Shown: positions 8,281-16,356, counted from the first letter of the stretch. The stretch is DNA of 64,000 bases from Prochlorococcus marinus CUG1438 (GCA_017644325.1 JAEPLS010000001.1:62001-126000), one strand, 5' to 3'. Notes: generated from the letters alone by a model not told the origin. A program made the numbers and translations.

Positions 8281-9222
8281 TTAAATTCCTTTTACAGCTT
8301 TTATTAATTCGATACTAATACCTTTTTCACTCATTGAATGACCAGCATCATTAACAATAATTAATTCAGAATTCTTTAATTTCTTATTTAGATCCCAAGC
8401 ACTCCTAACAGGACATACCACGTCGTACCTCCCTTGAATTATTTTTGTTGAAATCGATTCTATAATTTCTATATTTTTTAAAATAAAATTATCTTCTAAG
8501 AAAATATTATTAACAAAATAGTGGCATTCGATCCTTGCAAATGCATCTGAAAAAGAATTAATTTGGGACTTATCAAAGTCGAATTTTTTATTTATTAAAT
8601 GACTAGTTGAGAGTTCCCATTTTGTCCAAGCCGCTGCTGCTTTTGATCTAAGGTTTACATCTGAAGATGTTAGATATTTATAAAAAGAACTTATCAAATC
8701 ATTTCTTTCTTCTTTTGGTATTACAGAAATATATTCTTCAAATTCATCAGGGAATATCTCACTTGCACCATATTGATAAAACCACAATAATTCAAACTTT
8801 CTACATAAAAATATTCCTCGTAAAGTTAAGCTCTTAACTCTTGAGGGATTTTTTATTGCATATATAAGTGAAAGTGTTGAGCCCCAAGATCCACCAAACA
8901 AATGCCAACTATCTATTTTTAATAGAATCCTTAATTTCTCAATATCATCAACTAAGTGATTAGTGGTATTTTCTCTTAATTCTGAGAAAGGAGTTGAAGA
9001 ACCGCAACCCCTTTGGTCAAATTGAATAATATCGAACTTATCTGGATCAAAGTATCTTCTATATCTTGGTTGACTTCCTCCCCCTGGGCCTCCATGAATA
9101 ACTAGTATTTTTTTACCATTTGGATTGCCAGATCTTTCCCAATAAATAGTATGAATATCACTTACTTGTAAAAAACCCTTTTCACGAACTTCAATTTTAG
9201 GAAACAAGACTTGATCTTTCAT
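8281..9222 (-). CDS. pip: proline iminopeptidase (alpha/beta hydrolase, S33)
   Basis: The enzyme releases N-terminal proline from peptides in the cytoplasm. At 313 residues it has family length. HGGPGGG (43-49) forms the oxyanion region, DQRGCGSS (69-76) is diagnostic for the prolyl aminopeptidase group, and GGSWGS (110-115) carries the nucleophile Ser112. A C-terminal GRYDVVCP segment supplies the Asp and DAGHS the catalytic His. The gene is leftward, monocistronic as far as can be seen, and starts at ATG 9222. Confidence 0.9.
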   Translation of the reverse strand: MKDQVLFPKIEVREKGFLQVSDIHTIYWERSGNPNGKKILVIHGGPGGGSQPRYRRYFDPDKFDIIQFDQRGCGSSTPFSELRENTTNHLVDDIEKLRILLKIDSWHLFGGSWGSTLSLIYAIKNPSRVKSLTLRGIFLCRKFELLWFYQYGASEIFPDEFEEYISVIPKEERNDLISSFYKYLTSSDVNLRSKAAAAWTKWELSTSHLINKKFDFDKSQINSFSDAFARIECHYFVNNIFLEDNFILKNIEIIESISTKIIQGRYDVVCPVRSAWDLNKKLKNSELIIVNDAGHSMSEKGISIELIKAVKGI

Positions 9223-9300
9223 TGTGAAATATTTTTAATTACTTAATAAATCCATATTATCCAAAAAGAAGTCTAGTTTAGAAGTAATTTGTTAAAAAAA

Positions 9301-9322
9301 AAGGACTGGTTATACAGTCCTT
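9301..9322 (-). terminator. rho-independent terminator, stronger on the minus strand
   Basis: AAGGACTG (9301-9308) pairs with CAGTCCTT (9315-9322) around a 6-base loop. Read on the minus strand, the stem is followed by a run of about nine T residues. On the plus strand only about five T follow. It would end a leftward transcript coming from 9330-9920. Confidence 0.8.
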
Positions 9323-9600
9323 TTTGATATTTGATTTCCTTCTAACAGGATATAAAATTACATATTTTAAAGTCTATTTACTCATAAACCTAGAATACGT
9401 GAATTCGGGGATTTCTCTCGATAATTTCAGTCCCTGTTGTCGCTAGTAATTATAAAGCGAAGTCTTATCAGACTAATTGATTGAACTTGAATTTTCGAAT
9501 AATCCCATTCTCAGGAATACGCTTCCTATATTTTGGAATTTGCTAAATTTCAGGCGGACTATCAATCATTTAGATTGCCTCCGAACTCAACATTTATAAA
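9323..9600 (-). ncRNA. candidate structured non-coding RNA, identity unknown
   Basis: There is no credible reading frame here. The stretch has several strong inverted repeats: a long interrupted stem (9408-9433 with 9483-9506), AGGAA/TTCCT (9513-9517 with 9523-9527), and a two-part stem CGGA...TCCG around CAATC...GATTG (9555-9583). A good terminator on the minus strand follows at 9301-9322, which suggests leftward transcription and an RNA of roughly 200-300 nt. I see no tmRNA, RNase P or SRP signature. 6S RNA cannot be excluded. The ends are approximate. Confidence 0.45.
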
Positions 9601-9729
9601 TTACTCCTTTTTATATTTGCAGTAAATCCGTAAATATGCTGATTTACTTTTTTCTTAATTTGTAAGAGAATTTTAATGATCTTTTGTTTTTTATACATAA
9701 ATATAAAAATTAAAGTCCATAATCCTTAG

Positions 9730-9912
9730 TTATACAAATTCATAGAGCAAAATAGATTCAATTATTCTTTTAGCACTATCAGAAAGTTTATAATCTTCCA
9801 ATTTCCACTCAACAAATTTTACACACTCATAAATAGAAGGATTCTTATCCCAGTACTTATGCCACTCTCTAATCCAATCTGCCAAGGCAAAAGTTATTTT
9901 TCTCGCAAGCAT
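9730..9912 (-). CDS. 60-residue hypothetical protein
   Basis: I use ATG 9912. A TTG at 9921 would extend it by three codons and overlap the upstream gene's stop. The product is soluble and helical, with several tryptophans (ADWIREWHKYWDKN). The start lies 2 bases beyond the stop of the 9915-10055 gene, so the two are probably translated from one mRNA. No family recognised. Confidence 0.5.
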   Translation of the reverse strand: MLARKITFALADWIREWHKYWDKNPSIYECVKFVEWKLEDYKLSDSAKRIIESILLYEFV

Positions 9913-9914
9913 AT

Positions 9915-10055
9915 TTACCAATCAGGGTAATTAAAATCTTGGCCAATAGGTTCTTCATGAAATTCCCCTTCTTTTATACCTTTATCATATTTTTCAATTA
10001 TCTTTTTATAAGAAGCTATTGAGGGAACTAAATCTCCTATATATTTGGGTTCCAT
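9915..10055 (-). CDS. 46-residue hypothetical protein
   Basis: ATG 10055 to TAA 9915-9917. The soluble peptide reads IGDLVPSIASYKKIIEKYDK and ends GQDFNYPDW. It is directly upstream of the 9730-9912 gene with essentially no spacer, suggesting a two-gene operon. No family recognised. Confidence 0.5.
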   Translation of the reverse strand: MEPKYIGDLVPSIASYKKIIEKYDKGIKEGEFHEEPIGQDFNYPDW

Positions 10056-10129
10056 TGTAATTGATATAATATTTTTAATAATTTATTATTTTATATAAGA
10101 ATTTAATAAATAGATTATTAATATGCATT

Positions 10130-10225
10130 ATGGATTTCATCAAAAAGAACAAGATCTTAACACTAATGGCTGTTATTGCAGTTTTATCATTTGCATTAGA
10201 AAAAGTAGGCATCATACACCCTTAA
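10130..10225 (+). CDS. 31-residue membrane micro-protein
   Basis: ATG 10130 to TAA 10223-10225. It has a short basic start (FIKKNK), then one hydrophobic helix (ILTLMAVIAVLSFAL) and a short tail. An overlapping frame from ATG 10123 gives an unlikely Cys/His-rich peptide, so I prefer this frame. Function unknown. Confidence 0.4.
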   Translation: MDFIKKNKILTLMAVIAVLSFALEKVGIIHP

Positions 10226-10252
10226 ATTAATTAAGTTTATTTTAAATACTTC

Positions 10253-10342
10253 CTAATGAAATAAGTAAACCGATACTATTACTGCAAAAATAAGGAATGG
10301 AGATAATAATGTAAAGACTAAAGTTGGAAGATTAATCAGCAT
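10253..10342 (-). CDS. 29-residue hydrophobic micro-protein
   Basis: ATG 10342 to TAG 10253-10255. Nearly the whole peptide is one membrane helix (PTLVFTLLSPFLIFAVIVSV). Its size is similar to small photosystem subunits, but the sequence matches none I know. Support is only composition and an intact frame. Confidence 0.3.
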   Translation of the reverse strand: MLINLPTLVFTLLSPFLIFAVIVSVYLFH

Positions 10343-10430
10343 AAATTTTAAATAAATATACAAATTTAATAAACATCACTTTTAAGCATTTGCAATAAGT
10401 AAAATTTAAATTATTACGATATAAAAAAAT

Positions 10431-10628
10431 TTGAATAAAGAAAGATATAAAGAAGAATATGAAGAGGGCTCAGACTTACTATGGCCAAGTGATAAAGAAG
10501 ATAAAATAACTCGGCAATTTTATAAAGATTTATCTAATCTTACAAAAAACATAAATTATAGTAAAAAGAAAAAGCTAAAACTTTTTGAACAAGTAGTTAG
10601 AATAATAAAAGGCAAAGGCTGGGGTTGA
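10431..10628 (+). CDS. 65-residue charged hypothetical protein
   Basis: The only plausible start is TTG at 10431. The protein is rich in lysine and glutamate, predicted helical and soluble. Its TGA at 10626-10628 overlaps the TTG start of the CPBP protease gene as TTGA, so the two are probably coupled. No family recognised. Confidence 0.45.
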   Translation: MNKERYKEEYEEGSDLLWPSDKEDKITRQFYKDLSNLTKNINYSKKKKLKLFEQVVRIIKGKGWG

Positions 10629-11506
10629 CTAATATTCAAACTAAAATGAAAAATGTAATGATACTAATTAGAAGTTTTTTTCTTTTAAGACCAAGATTTT
10701 TATCCACTATATTTTTTATTCCAATTCTTTATGGAATTGGCTGGGCTTTATCTCTGCCACTTTTATTGTTTAATTTTGAAAAAGATAATTTATCCTTAAT
10801 TGGTACTATTATTACTTTTTTACTTTTTATCTTTTTACTCCCATATTGGTTTTATATCAAAAGAAATAAATCAAGTGCTTGGATAATTCTTGGGATAACA
10901 AAAGACAAATTCTTGAAAAACTTTTTCAATTTTTCTCAAGGTATTTTATTTGCTTTAGTTTTAATAATTCTAATTCTGGTACCACTATTACAAAAAAATT
11001 ATATTTCTTGGATAGGTGAATTCTCGCCAACAATATTGTTAAATTCTATTTTACTGGGATTAGGTGTTGGATTCGCAGAGGAAATAATTTTTAGAGGCTG
11101 GTTACTAGAAGAATTAAAATTTGAATATGGTACAAAAATATCAATAGCTTTACAAGCTATAATTTTTAGCTTCGTTCATAATTTATCAAATGAGATCTTT
11201 TGGAACATAGTAGGATTACGTTTGGGATTTATTTTACTTGGGATATTTCTATCATTAGTAAAAATTAGAAATAAAGGCTCTTTATGGAATTGCATAGGAA
11301 TTCATGGAGGACTTGTGGGTATTTGGTTTTTATTAAATAATGGATTAATAGAATTCAAAGAAAATACGCCTTCTTTTTTAGCAGGGCCTTTTACACAAAA
11401 TATTCCAAACCCAATCGGAAGCTTTAGTGCAATTTTAATATTATTTTTGTTATGTATTTTTTATACAGTAAAATCAAAAAAAATTTTTACTAGACGTTTT
11501 AATTAG
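10625..11506 (+). CDS. CPBP (CaaX/Abi-type) intramembrane metalloprotease
   Basis: The 293-residue protein has about eight membrane helices. The CPBP motif 1 EEIIFR is at 152-157 and motif 2 FSFVH at 181-185, providing the Glu, Arg and His residues of the metal site. Homologues include CAAX prenyl proteases and immunity proteins of bacteriocin systems. No bacteriocin gene is apparent nearby. I use TTG 10625 because of its overlap with the upstream stop. ATG 10646 (residue 8) is an alternative. Confidence 0.8.
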   Translation: MTNIQTKMKNVMILIRSFFLLRPRFLSTIFFIPILYGIGWALSLPLLLFNFEKDNLSLIGTIITFLLFIFLLPYWFYIKRNKSSAWIILGITKDKFLKNFFNFSQGILFALVLIILILVPLLQKNYISWIGEFSPTILLNSILLGLGVGFAEEIIFRGWLLEELKFEYGTKISIALQAIIFSFVHNLSNEIFWNIVGLRLGFILLGIFLSLVKIRNKGSLWNCIGIHGGLVGIWFLLNNGLIEFKENTPSFLAGPFTQNIPNPIGSFSAILILFLLCIFYTVKSKKIFTRRFN

Positions 11507-11568
11507 ATATAAATACCGATTGATTTTTAATTAGTAATTGTCAGATTAGAATAAAGTTTAATACTCAT

Positions 11569-11733
11569 ATGAACCTTGAGGCAGGAATAAGATTTATTGT
11601 TTTTTTAATAATTTTTGGAGTTACTAACTATCTAATGATGTTGAGAAGATATGAAAACGACATCAAAAAAAAGAAATATTTACAGCAGAAAAAAATTTCC
11701 AGGCTATACCCTAAAGGTTCATTTATTTTCTGA
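11569..11733 (+). CDS. 54-residue membrane-anchored hypothetical protein
   Basis: ATG 11569 to TGA 11731-11733. A helix at about residues 7-25 (IRFIVFLIIFGVTNYLMML) is followed by a strongly basic cytoplasm-like tail (KKKKYLQQKKISR). It converges with the second DUF1651 gene. No family recognised. Confidence 0.5.
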   Translation: MNLEAGIRFIVFLIIFGVTNYLMMLRRYENDIKKKKYLQQKKISRLYPKGSFIF

Positions 11734-11761
11734 AATTAAAAAAAGTTTATGTAGACTTTCC

Positions 11762-12010
11762 TCACCATTTTTTATTAGTTTTTTGCCAACCTTCATTTAA
11801 CAATTTTTGCCATAATATTCTTGCTTCTTCAATAACAATTTTTTTTCTAGTTTTCATTAATGGAGGATTTTCTCCATGAATTCCCATAATAATTCCTTCT
11901 TCAATAAACATATAATCAATAGATTTATCAGAATTATCTCTATCTTTGTAGAAACGCATCACCCCTACAAAATTAGAGTCAATTAACCAGAAATCATTAT
12001 TTGTATTCAA
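11762..12010 (-). CDS. DUF1651 domain protein (copy 2)
   Basis: The 82-residue protein is clearly related to the one at 2754-3002: DFWLIDSNFVGVMRF, then DYMFIEEGIIMGIHGENPPLM, then EARILWQKLLNEGW. The start is TTG at 12010, the first start codon in frame. The family is confined, as far as I know, to marine picocyanobacteria and has no known function. Unlike copy 1, it has no close partner gene on its strand. Confidence 0.6.
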   Translation of the reverse strand: MNTNNDFWLIDSNFVGVMRFYKDRDNSDKSIDYMFIEEGIIMGIHGENPPLMKTRKKIVIEEARILWQKLLNEGWQKTNKKW

Positions 12011-12082
12011 AAATCCAAAATGAAATTAAATTAATAATATGCTTTCATTACAATTCGCGAGGGAAATATTTATTTAGTTTAT

Positions 12083-12511
12083 TCATATTTGATATGTTTT
12101 TTCTTTTTGTCTACTTTTTTTCAATTCGCCACGTTTTTTCTTAACCTCAACTCTTTTCTTTTGTGATGCTTTAGTGGGTTGGGTATATTTTCTTAATTTA
12201 AAAGGTTTATTTAAAGCATTTTTTATTATTGAACTAAATTTCATTAAAGCTAGCTGCCTATTTAATAATTGATTTCTATGTTCTTGAACCGCTAAACGTA
12301 AGCTATTATTCACTAATTTGTTTTTCAAGTTTCTCTTAAGAATTTCTTTCTGATAATCATTTAATACTTTGGAATCTTCTAAATTAAAAATAATCTCTAC
12401 TCTGCTTTCAATTTTATTTACATTTTGCCCTCCAGGACCGGAGGATCTGGAAAATCGCCATTTAATTTCGTTGGATGGTATTACTAATGTTTTAGTAATT
12501 TTTAAATCCAT
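12083..12511 (-). CDS. arfB: ArfB-type peptidyl-tRNA hydrolase (ribosome rescue)
   Basis: The 142-residue protein carries the release-factor catalytic loop GPGGQN at 25-30 within SRSSGPGGQNVNK. It lacks the codon-recognition domains of RF1 and RF2 and ends in a lysine/arginine-rich tail (about 110-140), which in ArfB/YaeJ enters the empty mRNA channel. These enzymes free ribosomes stalled at mRNA ends. Length is as expected for the family. ATG 12511 is the natural start. It is leftward, with no obvious operon partner. Confidence 0.9.
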   Translation of the reverse strand: MDLKITKTLVIPSNEIKWRFSRSSGPGGQNVNKIESRVEIIFNLEDSKVLNDYQKEILKRNLKNKLVNNSLRLAVQEHRNQLLNRQLALMKFSSIIKNALNKPFKLRKYTQPTKASQKKRVEVKKKRGELKKSRQKEKTYQI

Positions 12512-12611
12512 TTTTAGTCCTTTTTGATTTAGATCTTTAGAATCATCTCCTTAATACTTTAAAACATAACTTAAAATCGGACGGTAAATACTGGGGGGTT
12601 AAGTTGTGTAA

Positions 12612-12624
12612 ACCGAAATTCGGT
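12612..12624. promoter_or_regulatory. short palindrome upstream of the 12715 gene
   Basis: ACCGAA-A-TTCGGT is a 6-bp inverted repeat with a 1-base centre. The half-site TTCGGT recurs at about 12655-12660 in a similar AT context. It may be an operator for the following gene; this is an inference from position only. Confidence 0.3.
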
Positions 12625-12714
12625 GTATTTGCCGTATCAATATCTTCGGTATTTATCCTTTCATATTTCAAAGAATTATAAGATATTGAATTTGTACTAA
12701 TTCAAAGGTCACTT

Positions 12715-12951
12715 ATGTATTCAATGTTTGATCTTCTTTTTGAAACACCTTCATATCGGCCAGTATATGTTATTTCCGATAGTGAAATGAAGGAGTTAAA
12801 GAAAAACCAACATCAAGAAGAGCTTGATGAAATTACAAAACAAAAAGTAAGACTTGAAGATGCTTTTAAAGCTCAACTAAAACATCTTGAAGAGAGAGAA
12901 AAAGAAGTAAAAAAAGAACTTAAAGTACTCTCAGCCTCAAAAGATAAATAA
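12715..12951 (+). CDS. 78-residue coiled-coil hypothetical protein
   Basis: The first 25 residues form a hydrophobic and proline-containing head (SMFDLLFETPSYRPVYVISD). The rest is a continuous charged helix likely to form a coiled coil (about 28-72). A TATAAG sequence about 35 bases upstream could be a -10 element, and a strong terminator follows, so it is probably a well-defined monocistronic gene. No family recognised. Confidence 0.55.
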   Translation: MYSMFDLLFETPSYRPVYVISDSEMKELKKNQHQEELDEITKQKVRLEDAFKAQLKHLEEREKEVKKELKVLSASKDK

Positions 12952-12977
12952 TCTATTTTAGAGAAACTACTTTTTTC

Positions 12978-13000
12978 AAAGACGGTTAAAAACCGTCTTT
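12978..13000 (+). terminator. rho-independent terminator
   Basis: AAAGACGGTT (12978-12987) pairs with AACCGTCTTT (12991-13000) over a 3-base loop, with T residues continuing after the stem. It lies 27 bases after the stop of the 12715-12951 gene. Confidence 0.85.
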
Positions 13001-13069
13001 TTGAATTCTTTTAATCTTGAGGTATCCATTAAATCCACAGATTTTAAAAATATTTTCCATAATTATAAA

Positions 13070-13174
13070 ATGGACAAGAATAAAGAAAAAATAAGAATGT
13101 TTTTACCTTTTAGTTGGTTAATTTGTGCAGCAATATCTTTTGCTTATATAAATTCACATTTAATAAATACCTAA
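13070..13174 (+). CDS. 34-residue membrane micro-protein
   Basis: ATG 13070 to TAA 13172-13174. A basic start (DKNKEKIR) precedes one helix (MFLPFSWLICAAISFAYI). It ends 5 bases before the next membrane gene, so the two are probably co-transcribed. No family recognised. Confidence 0.45.
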   Translation: MDKNKEKIRMFLPFSWLICAAISFAYINSHLINT

Positions 13175-13179
13175 CATAA

Positions 13180-13524
13180 ATGTCTTATCCCTCAAGAGAC
13201 GAAGTACTTGCATCTTCAAAAGGATGGGTAGCTTCTTTTTTAAATTTTCTCCCTGGTTTAGGATCGGGCTACTTATATCAAAGAAGATGGAAACCCTATT
13301 TTTTTACCATCACTGCTAGTACTGCATGGTTCGCTTTAGGGTTTTTTTTACAAGGAGATTCAGAACCCTCTCAAAGTGAACAAATAATTGGATTTTCTGG
13401 TCTTTTTTTTATATCTATAGTTACAGTTATAGAAGCAAACTTGGCATACAAAAAAGCAAGTAATAAAACAAAAGCTGAAAAAGAGAAAATAATTTCCTCT
13501 GAAAAAAAAGGATGGTTTAAATAA
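13180..13524 (+). CDS. small two-helix membrane protein
   Basis: The 114-residue protein contains GWVASFLNFLPGLGSGYLYQRRWKPYF, an amphipathic block ending in a basic loop similar in style to TM2-type domains. Two membrane helices follow, at about 42-58 and 68-86, and a lysine-rich tail. It starts 5 bases after a micro-gene. No catalytic motif is visible. The TM2 resemblance is weak and I do not assign a function. Confidence 0.55.
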   Translation: MSYPSRDEVLASSKGWVASFLNFLPGLGSGYLYQRRWKPYFFTITASTAWFALGFFLQGDSEPSQSEQIIGFSGLFFISIVTVIEANLAYKKASNKTKAEKEKIISSEKKGWFK

Positions 13525-13624
13525 TTCAAAAAATTAGATCTAAAAAATATTTAATTAGTTCTCAGTTTCTTAATTTAAATAAATAATTACCATAAATGAT
13601 TTTTAAGATAATTAAAAAATTTTT

Positions 13625-13897
13625 TTAGTTATAAAAAAATAAAATTTCCTTTTCTTTAAGACCTTCCCATCCCGAATCTATTAATAATTGATTCAATGTT
13701 TCTTTATCAAAATGCTTAGAACCCGTTTTGACGCATCTATTTCTCATTGATTTTTTAACACCACTCCTTTGTCTTTTATTCTCCTCATCCATAATTCTAT
13801 TGTATAGATTTAACATTTTTTGAGGGATTGGAGTACCGTCAAGATCCACTCCATTTTGAATAGCAAGATCAACAGCCTGCATTCCCATTTTCTTCAT
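13625..13897 (-). CDS. 90-residue basic hypothetical protein
   Basis: The soluble, basic protein opens MKKMGMQAVDLAIQNGVDLDGTPIPQKML and carries a basic middle (KRQRSGVKKSMRNRCVK). It may bind nucleic acid, but nothing proves this. It is leftward, about 70 bases from the start of bcp's downstream end, and possibly on the same transcript as bcp. No family recognised. Confidence 0.5.
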   Translation of the reverse strand: MKKMGMQAVDLAIQNGVDLDGTPIPQKMLNLYNRIMDEENKRQRSGVKKSMRNRCVKTGSKHFDKETLNQLLIDSGWEGLKEKEILFFYN

Positions 13898-13964
13898 ATA
13901 TTAAAAAAAAGCTGAAACCATAATAAAACAAAAGTTATTCTTCTCAAATTCTTTGAATAATAAT

Positions 13965-14414
13965 TTATTGATTTTGAATTTCCTTAAGTACTCTAATAGC
14001 CTCTTTAATGTGTTCGGGACCATTCAATAAATCTCTAAAAATATGCCTAACCGTACCTTTGCGATCAATAACGTAAGTTACCCTACCATCCATAAAACCT
14101 AATACTTTAGGAACTTTAAAATTTTTCCTAAGAGAGTCATTTGTGTCGCAAAGTAGTGGATATTGTAATTTATTTTTATTAGCAAATGCCAAATGACTTG
14201 AGGCACTTCCATTACTTACTCCCCAAACTTGCGCACCTAATACTTTAAATAAGTCATATTTATCTCTAAATCCGCAAACTTCTATAGTGCAACCTGGGGT
14301 ATCATCTTTTGGATAAAAAAACAAAACAAGGGGACTTTTTAATCCCTTATTTGATCTTTTAACTCCATTTTGATCCAGTAAAGAAAATTCTGGAATTTTA
14401 TCTCCAATCTGCAC
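13965..14414 (-). CDS. bcp: peroxiredoxin, PrxQ/BCP type
   Basis: The enzyme reduces hydrogen peroxide and organic peroxides using thioredoxin. The 149-residue thioredoxin-fold protein has VLFFYPKDDTPGCTIEVCGFRD: peroxidatic Cys42 and resolving Cys47 are five residues apart, the hallmark of PrxQ. The normal family length is about 150. No signal peptide is visible, so it is cytoplasmic. It starts at ATG 14414. The following leftward gene (13625-13897) may be co-transcribed. Confidence 0.92.
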   Translation of the reverse strand: MQIGDKIPEFSLLDQNGVKRSNKGLKSPLVLFFYPKDDTPGCTIEVCGFRDKYDLFKVLGAQVWGVSNGSASSHLAFANKNKLQYPLLCDTNDSLRKNFKVPKVLGFMDGRVTYVIDRKGTVRHIFRDLLNGPEHIKEAIRVLKEIQNQ

Positions 14415-14564
14415 AATAATATATATAAAATTACATATTAGAGGTTAATGTGTTTTTATTGTGGCCTTCAAAGTAAATAACTAATATTAAAGTCAGTTTT
14501 TTTGTTTTAAAATATACTAAAAAATTATTGAAATAAACTAGGGTGGATTTGTTAATTCAATAAT

Positions 14565-14699
14565 ATGGAATTAATAATTTATATTTTTTTATTTCTTCTT
14601 CTTTTTTTAGGAGTTATTTTTAATTTAAAAATAAATAATTTTAAAAAAGTTAAAGAAATACGAAACAAAGCTAAAGATTATTCAAAAAAGAATAATTAA
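14565..14699 (+). CDS. 44-residue single-pass membrane protein
   Basis: ATG 14565 to TAA 14697-14699. Residues 3-21 form a leucine and phenylalanine-rich helix. The tail is basic (KINNFKKVKEIRNKAKDYSKK). It converges with the secreted protein gene at 14716. No family recognised. Confidence 0.45.
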   Translation: MELIIYIFLFLLLFLGVIFNLKINNFKKVKEIRNKAKDYSKKNN

Positions 14700-14715
14700 A
14701 TATTTATTGCTAAGA

Positions 14716-14955
14716 TTAAAATTCAATTTTTTCATTTGGAGTAAATACTGAGCAATATTTTTTTACTAGGTCCTTTGGCTGACTAGTGGAAGAATTCGTT
14801 AATTTTAATTTTAGTTTTTCTATAGCCTCATTAGCATTAATCTCACCCAGTCGATATCTTGCACACGTATCCAATACTTTAAACATTTTTGTAGTAACAG
14901 CTTCAGCTGGATAAATTAGAAAAAAAAAGTAAAAAACAACAAATAAGTATTTCAT
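14716..14955 (-). CDS. small secreted protein with two cysteines
   Basis: The 79-residue product begins with a clear signal peptide (MKYLFVVFYFFFLIYPAEA), probably cleaved after AEA at residue 19. The mature part, about 60 residues, has cysteines in LDTCARYRLG and KKYCSVF that may form a disulphide. It resembles small exported proteins common in marine picocyanobacteria. Function unknown. Confidence 0.55.
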   Translation of the reverse strand: MKYLFVVFYFFFLIYPAEAVTTKMFKVLDTCARYRLGEINANEAIEKLKLKLTNSSTSQPKDLVKKYCSVFTPNEKIEF

Positions 14956-15135
14956 TTTTTTTTTAATAGTAAATATTTAGCAAATAGTTTCAATAATTTA
15001 GAAAAAAAATTAATTTAGAAAAAGATTAAAATTTAATAGAATAATCTAATTTAAGTAGAATCTATGATTGCTATAAAATAATAATAAAAGAAATTAAGAT
15101 AAAATAAGTGATAGTAATAAATAATCTCGGTGCAA

Positions 15136-15273
15136 ATGAGAAAATTAATTGATAGACATAAAACTCTTATAAATTGGTACCAAAAAAAATTCAAATTGAG
15201 TGATTATCAATTACTTTGGTTAGTGTTCTTTAAAGGAGTATTAATAACAATAATATTTTTCAAAATTTTTTAA
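15136..15273 (+). CDS. 45-residue membrane micro-protein
   Basis: ATG 15136 to TAA 15271-15273. A basic amphipathic start (RKLIDRHKTLINWYQKKFK) is followed by LSDYQLLWLVFFKGVLI and a second hydrophobic part. The W.Y...K...DYQLLW arrangement resembles a widespread small cyanobacterial membrane family that I cannot name. Function unknown. Confidence 0.5.
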   Translation: MRKLIDRHKTLINWYQKKFKLSDYQLLWLVFFKGVLITIIFFKIF

Positions 15274-15363
15274 TATTAAAAAAGCTGTTCCGAGAATGAA
15301 ATATTCAGATGATTTGACTATATTTAATAGTAGATTTCCTAATTAGTTAAATAGTTATCAGTT

Positions 15364-15615
15364 ATGAATATTTTTGGTGTAGGTTTGCCTGAGGTTACTG
15401 TAATACTTATCTTAGCTCTTTTAATTTTTGGTCCAAAAAAGCTTCCAGAATTAGGAAAACAGCTTGGTAAAACTTTGAAAAGTCTTAAAAAAGCGTCGAA
15501 TGAGTTTCAAAATGAAATCGACCAAGTTATGAACGAAGAAGATAAAGATGAATCTCCTAAATCTATAGAAAGCAATCAAACCAACGAAATTAATCAAGAA
15601 AAAATAGATTCATAA
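15364..15615 (+). CDS. tatA: Sec-independent translocase subunit TatA
   Basis: TatA polymerises with TatBC to export folded proteins across the thylakoid and plasma membranes. The 83-residue protein has an N-terminal helix (about 9-22), the conserved hinge FGPKKLPELGK (22-32), an amphipathic helix (about 33-58) and an acidic tail, all in family order. A conserved hypothetical gene follows 20 bases downstream on the same strand. Confidence 0.9.
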   Translation: MNIFGVGLPEVTVILILALLIFGPKKLPELGKQLGKTLKSLKKASNEFQNEIDQVMNEEDKDESPKSIESNQTNEINQEKIDS

Positions 15616-15634
15616 AAAAGCAAAAAATAATATC

Positions 15635-16027
15635 TTGGATAGGCCCATAACCCCCATAGACGAATTTGAAAGAGCATTAGAGAAAGCAGCTCTTACTAAA
15701 GAAGAATATGAATTGATAGACTACATCCGCTATACAAGTGTTTTTACACAACCTAGTCTTATTAAAGATTTAAAAAGGCCATCAAAACCTCCTCTTTTGT
15801 CAGTTCTATGTCAAATTTGCAGAAAAATTGGTTCGGAGATGCCAGATCATTTCAAAAAAGTAATTGAGTGGTCAATTGAAATAAGTGATCACAATACAAA
15901 ATGGGATGCTCATTTAATTTGTGCAGAAGCATTAAATATAGACAAAACCCCATTAAGTCCTATTCATGGAACAACTTTATTTGATGTTCTTGTTGTACAC
16001 AAAGAATTATTTCTTGGCTTTGATTGA
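15635..16027 (+). CDS. conserved hypothetical protein downstream of tatA
   Basis: The 130-residue soluble protein starts at TTG 15635, 20 bases after tatA, so it is probably in the same operon. It is helical, with a motif RPSKPPLLSVLCQICRKIG and two neighbouring cysteines, and ends in a hydrophobic stretch. No ATG alternative exists near the N-terminus. I do not recognise the family, and co-location with tatA does not prove a role in export. Confidence 0.55.
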   Translation: MDRPITPIDEFERALEKAALTKEEYELIDYIRYTSVFTQPSLIKDLKRPSKPPLLSVLCQICRKIGSEMPDHFKKVIEWSIEISDHNTKWDAHLICAEALNIDKTPLSPIHGTTLFDVLVVHKELFLGFD

Positions 16028-16038
16028 ATTAAATTAAA

Positions 16039-16356
16039 TTAATCATCTAAAGGCACAGAATCAGTATCTATAACTTCCGAATCATCATACTTATTTATTT
16101 TATTTTCAATCCAGTTATTTATATAACTAACTAAAGGCAATGAACCTCTAAAAATAAAAATAGAGGTAGGCAAAGCGCTTAATAATCCGACTACAGGACT
16201 TTTAAAAAGTAATCTTCCTGCTTTTATGTTAAATAAAATAATAAGCGCTGAGGGGACTATAACTTTAACTACTGTTTTGAGCGCCTCAAGCCAACCAACA
16301 CGATATATCCACCATATTAAAGTTATGCCAACTATATAGAGAAATAAGTATGTCAT
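16039..16356 (-). CDS. small membrane protein
   Basis: The 105-residue protein has hydrophobic segments at about 3-19, 28-44 and 54-74 and an acidic C-terminal tail (KYDDSEVIDTDSVPLDD). No motif recognised. It is convergent with the tatA pair, with 11 bases between stops. Confidence 0.5.
   Translation of the reverse strand: MTYLFLYIVGITLIWWIYRVGWLEALKTVVKVIVPSALIILFNIKAGRLLFKSPVVGLLSALPTSIFIFRGSLPLVSYINNWIENKINKYDDSEVIDTDSVPLDD

Noticed and set aside
10123-10230. 35-codon frame overlapping the micro-protein at 10130
   Set aside because: The peptide is an unlikely Cys/His-rich mix; the other frame gives a proper membrane helix.
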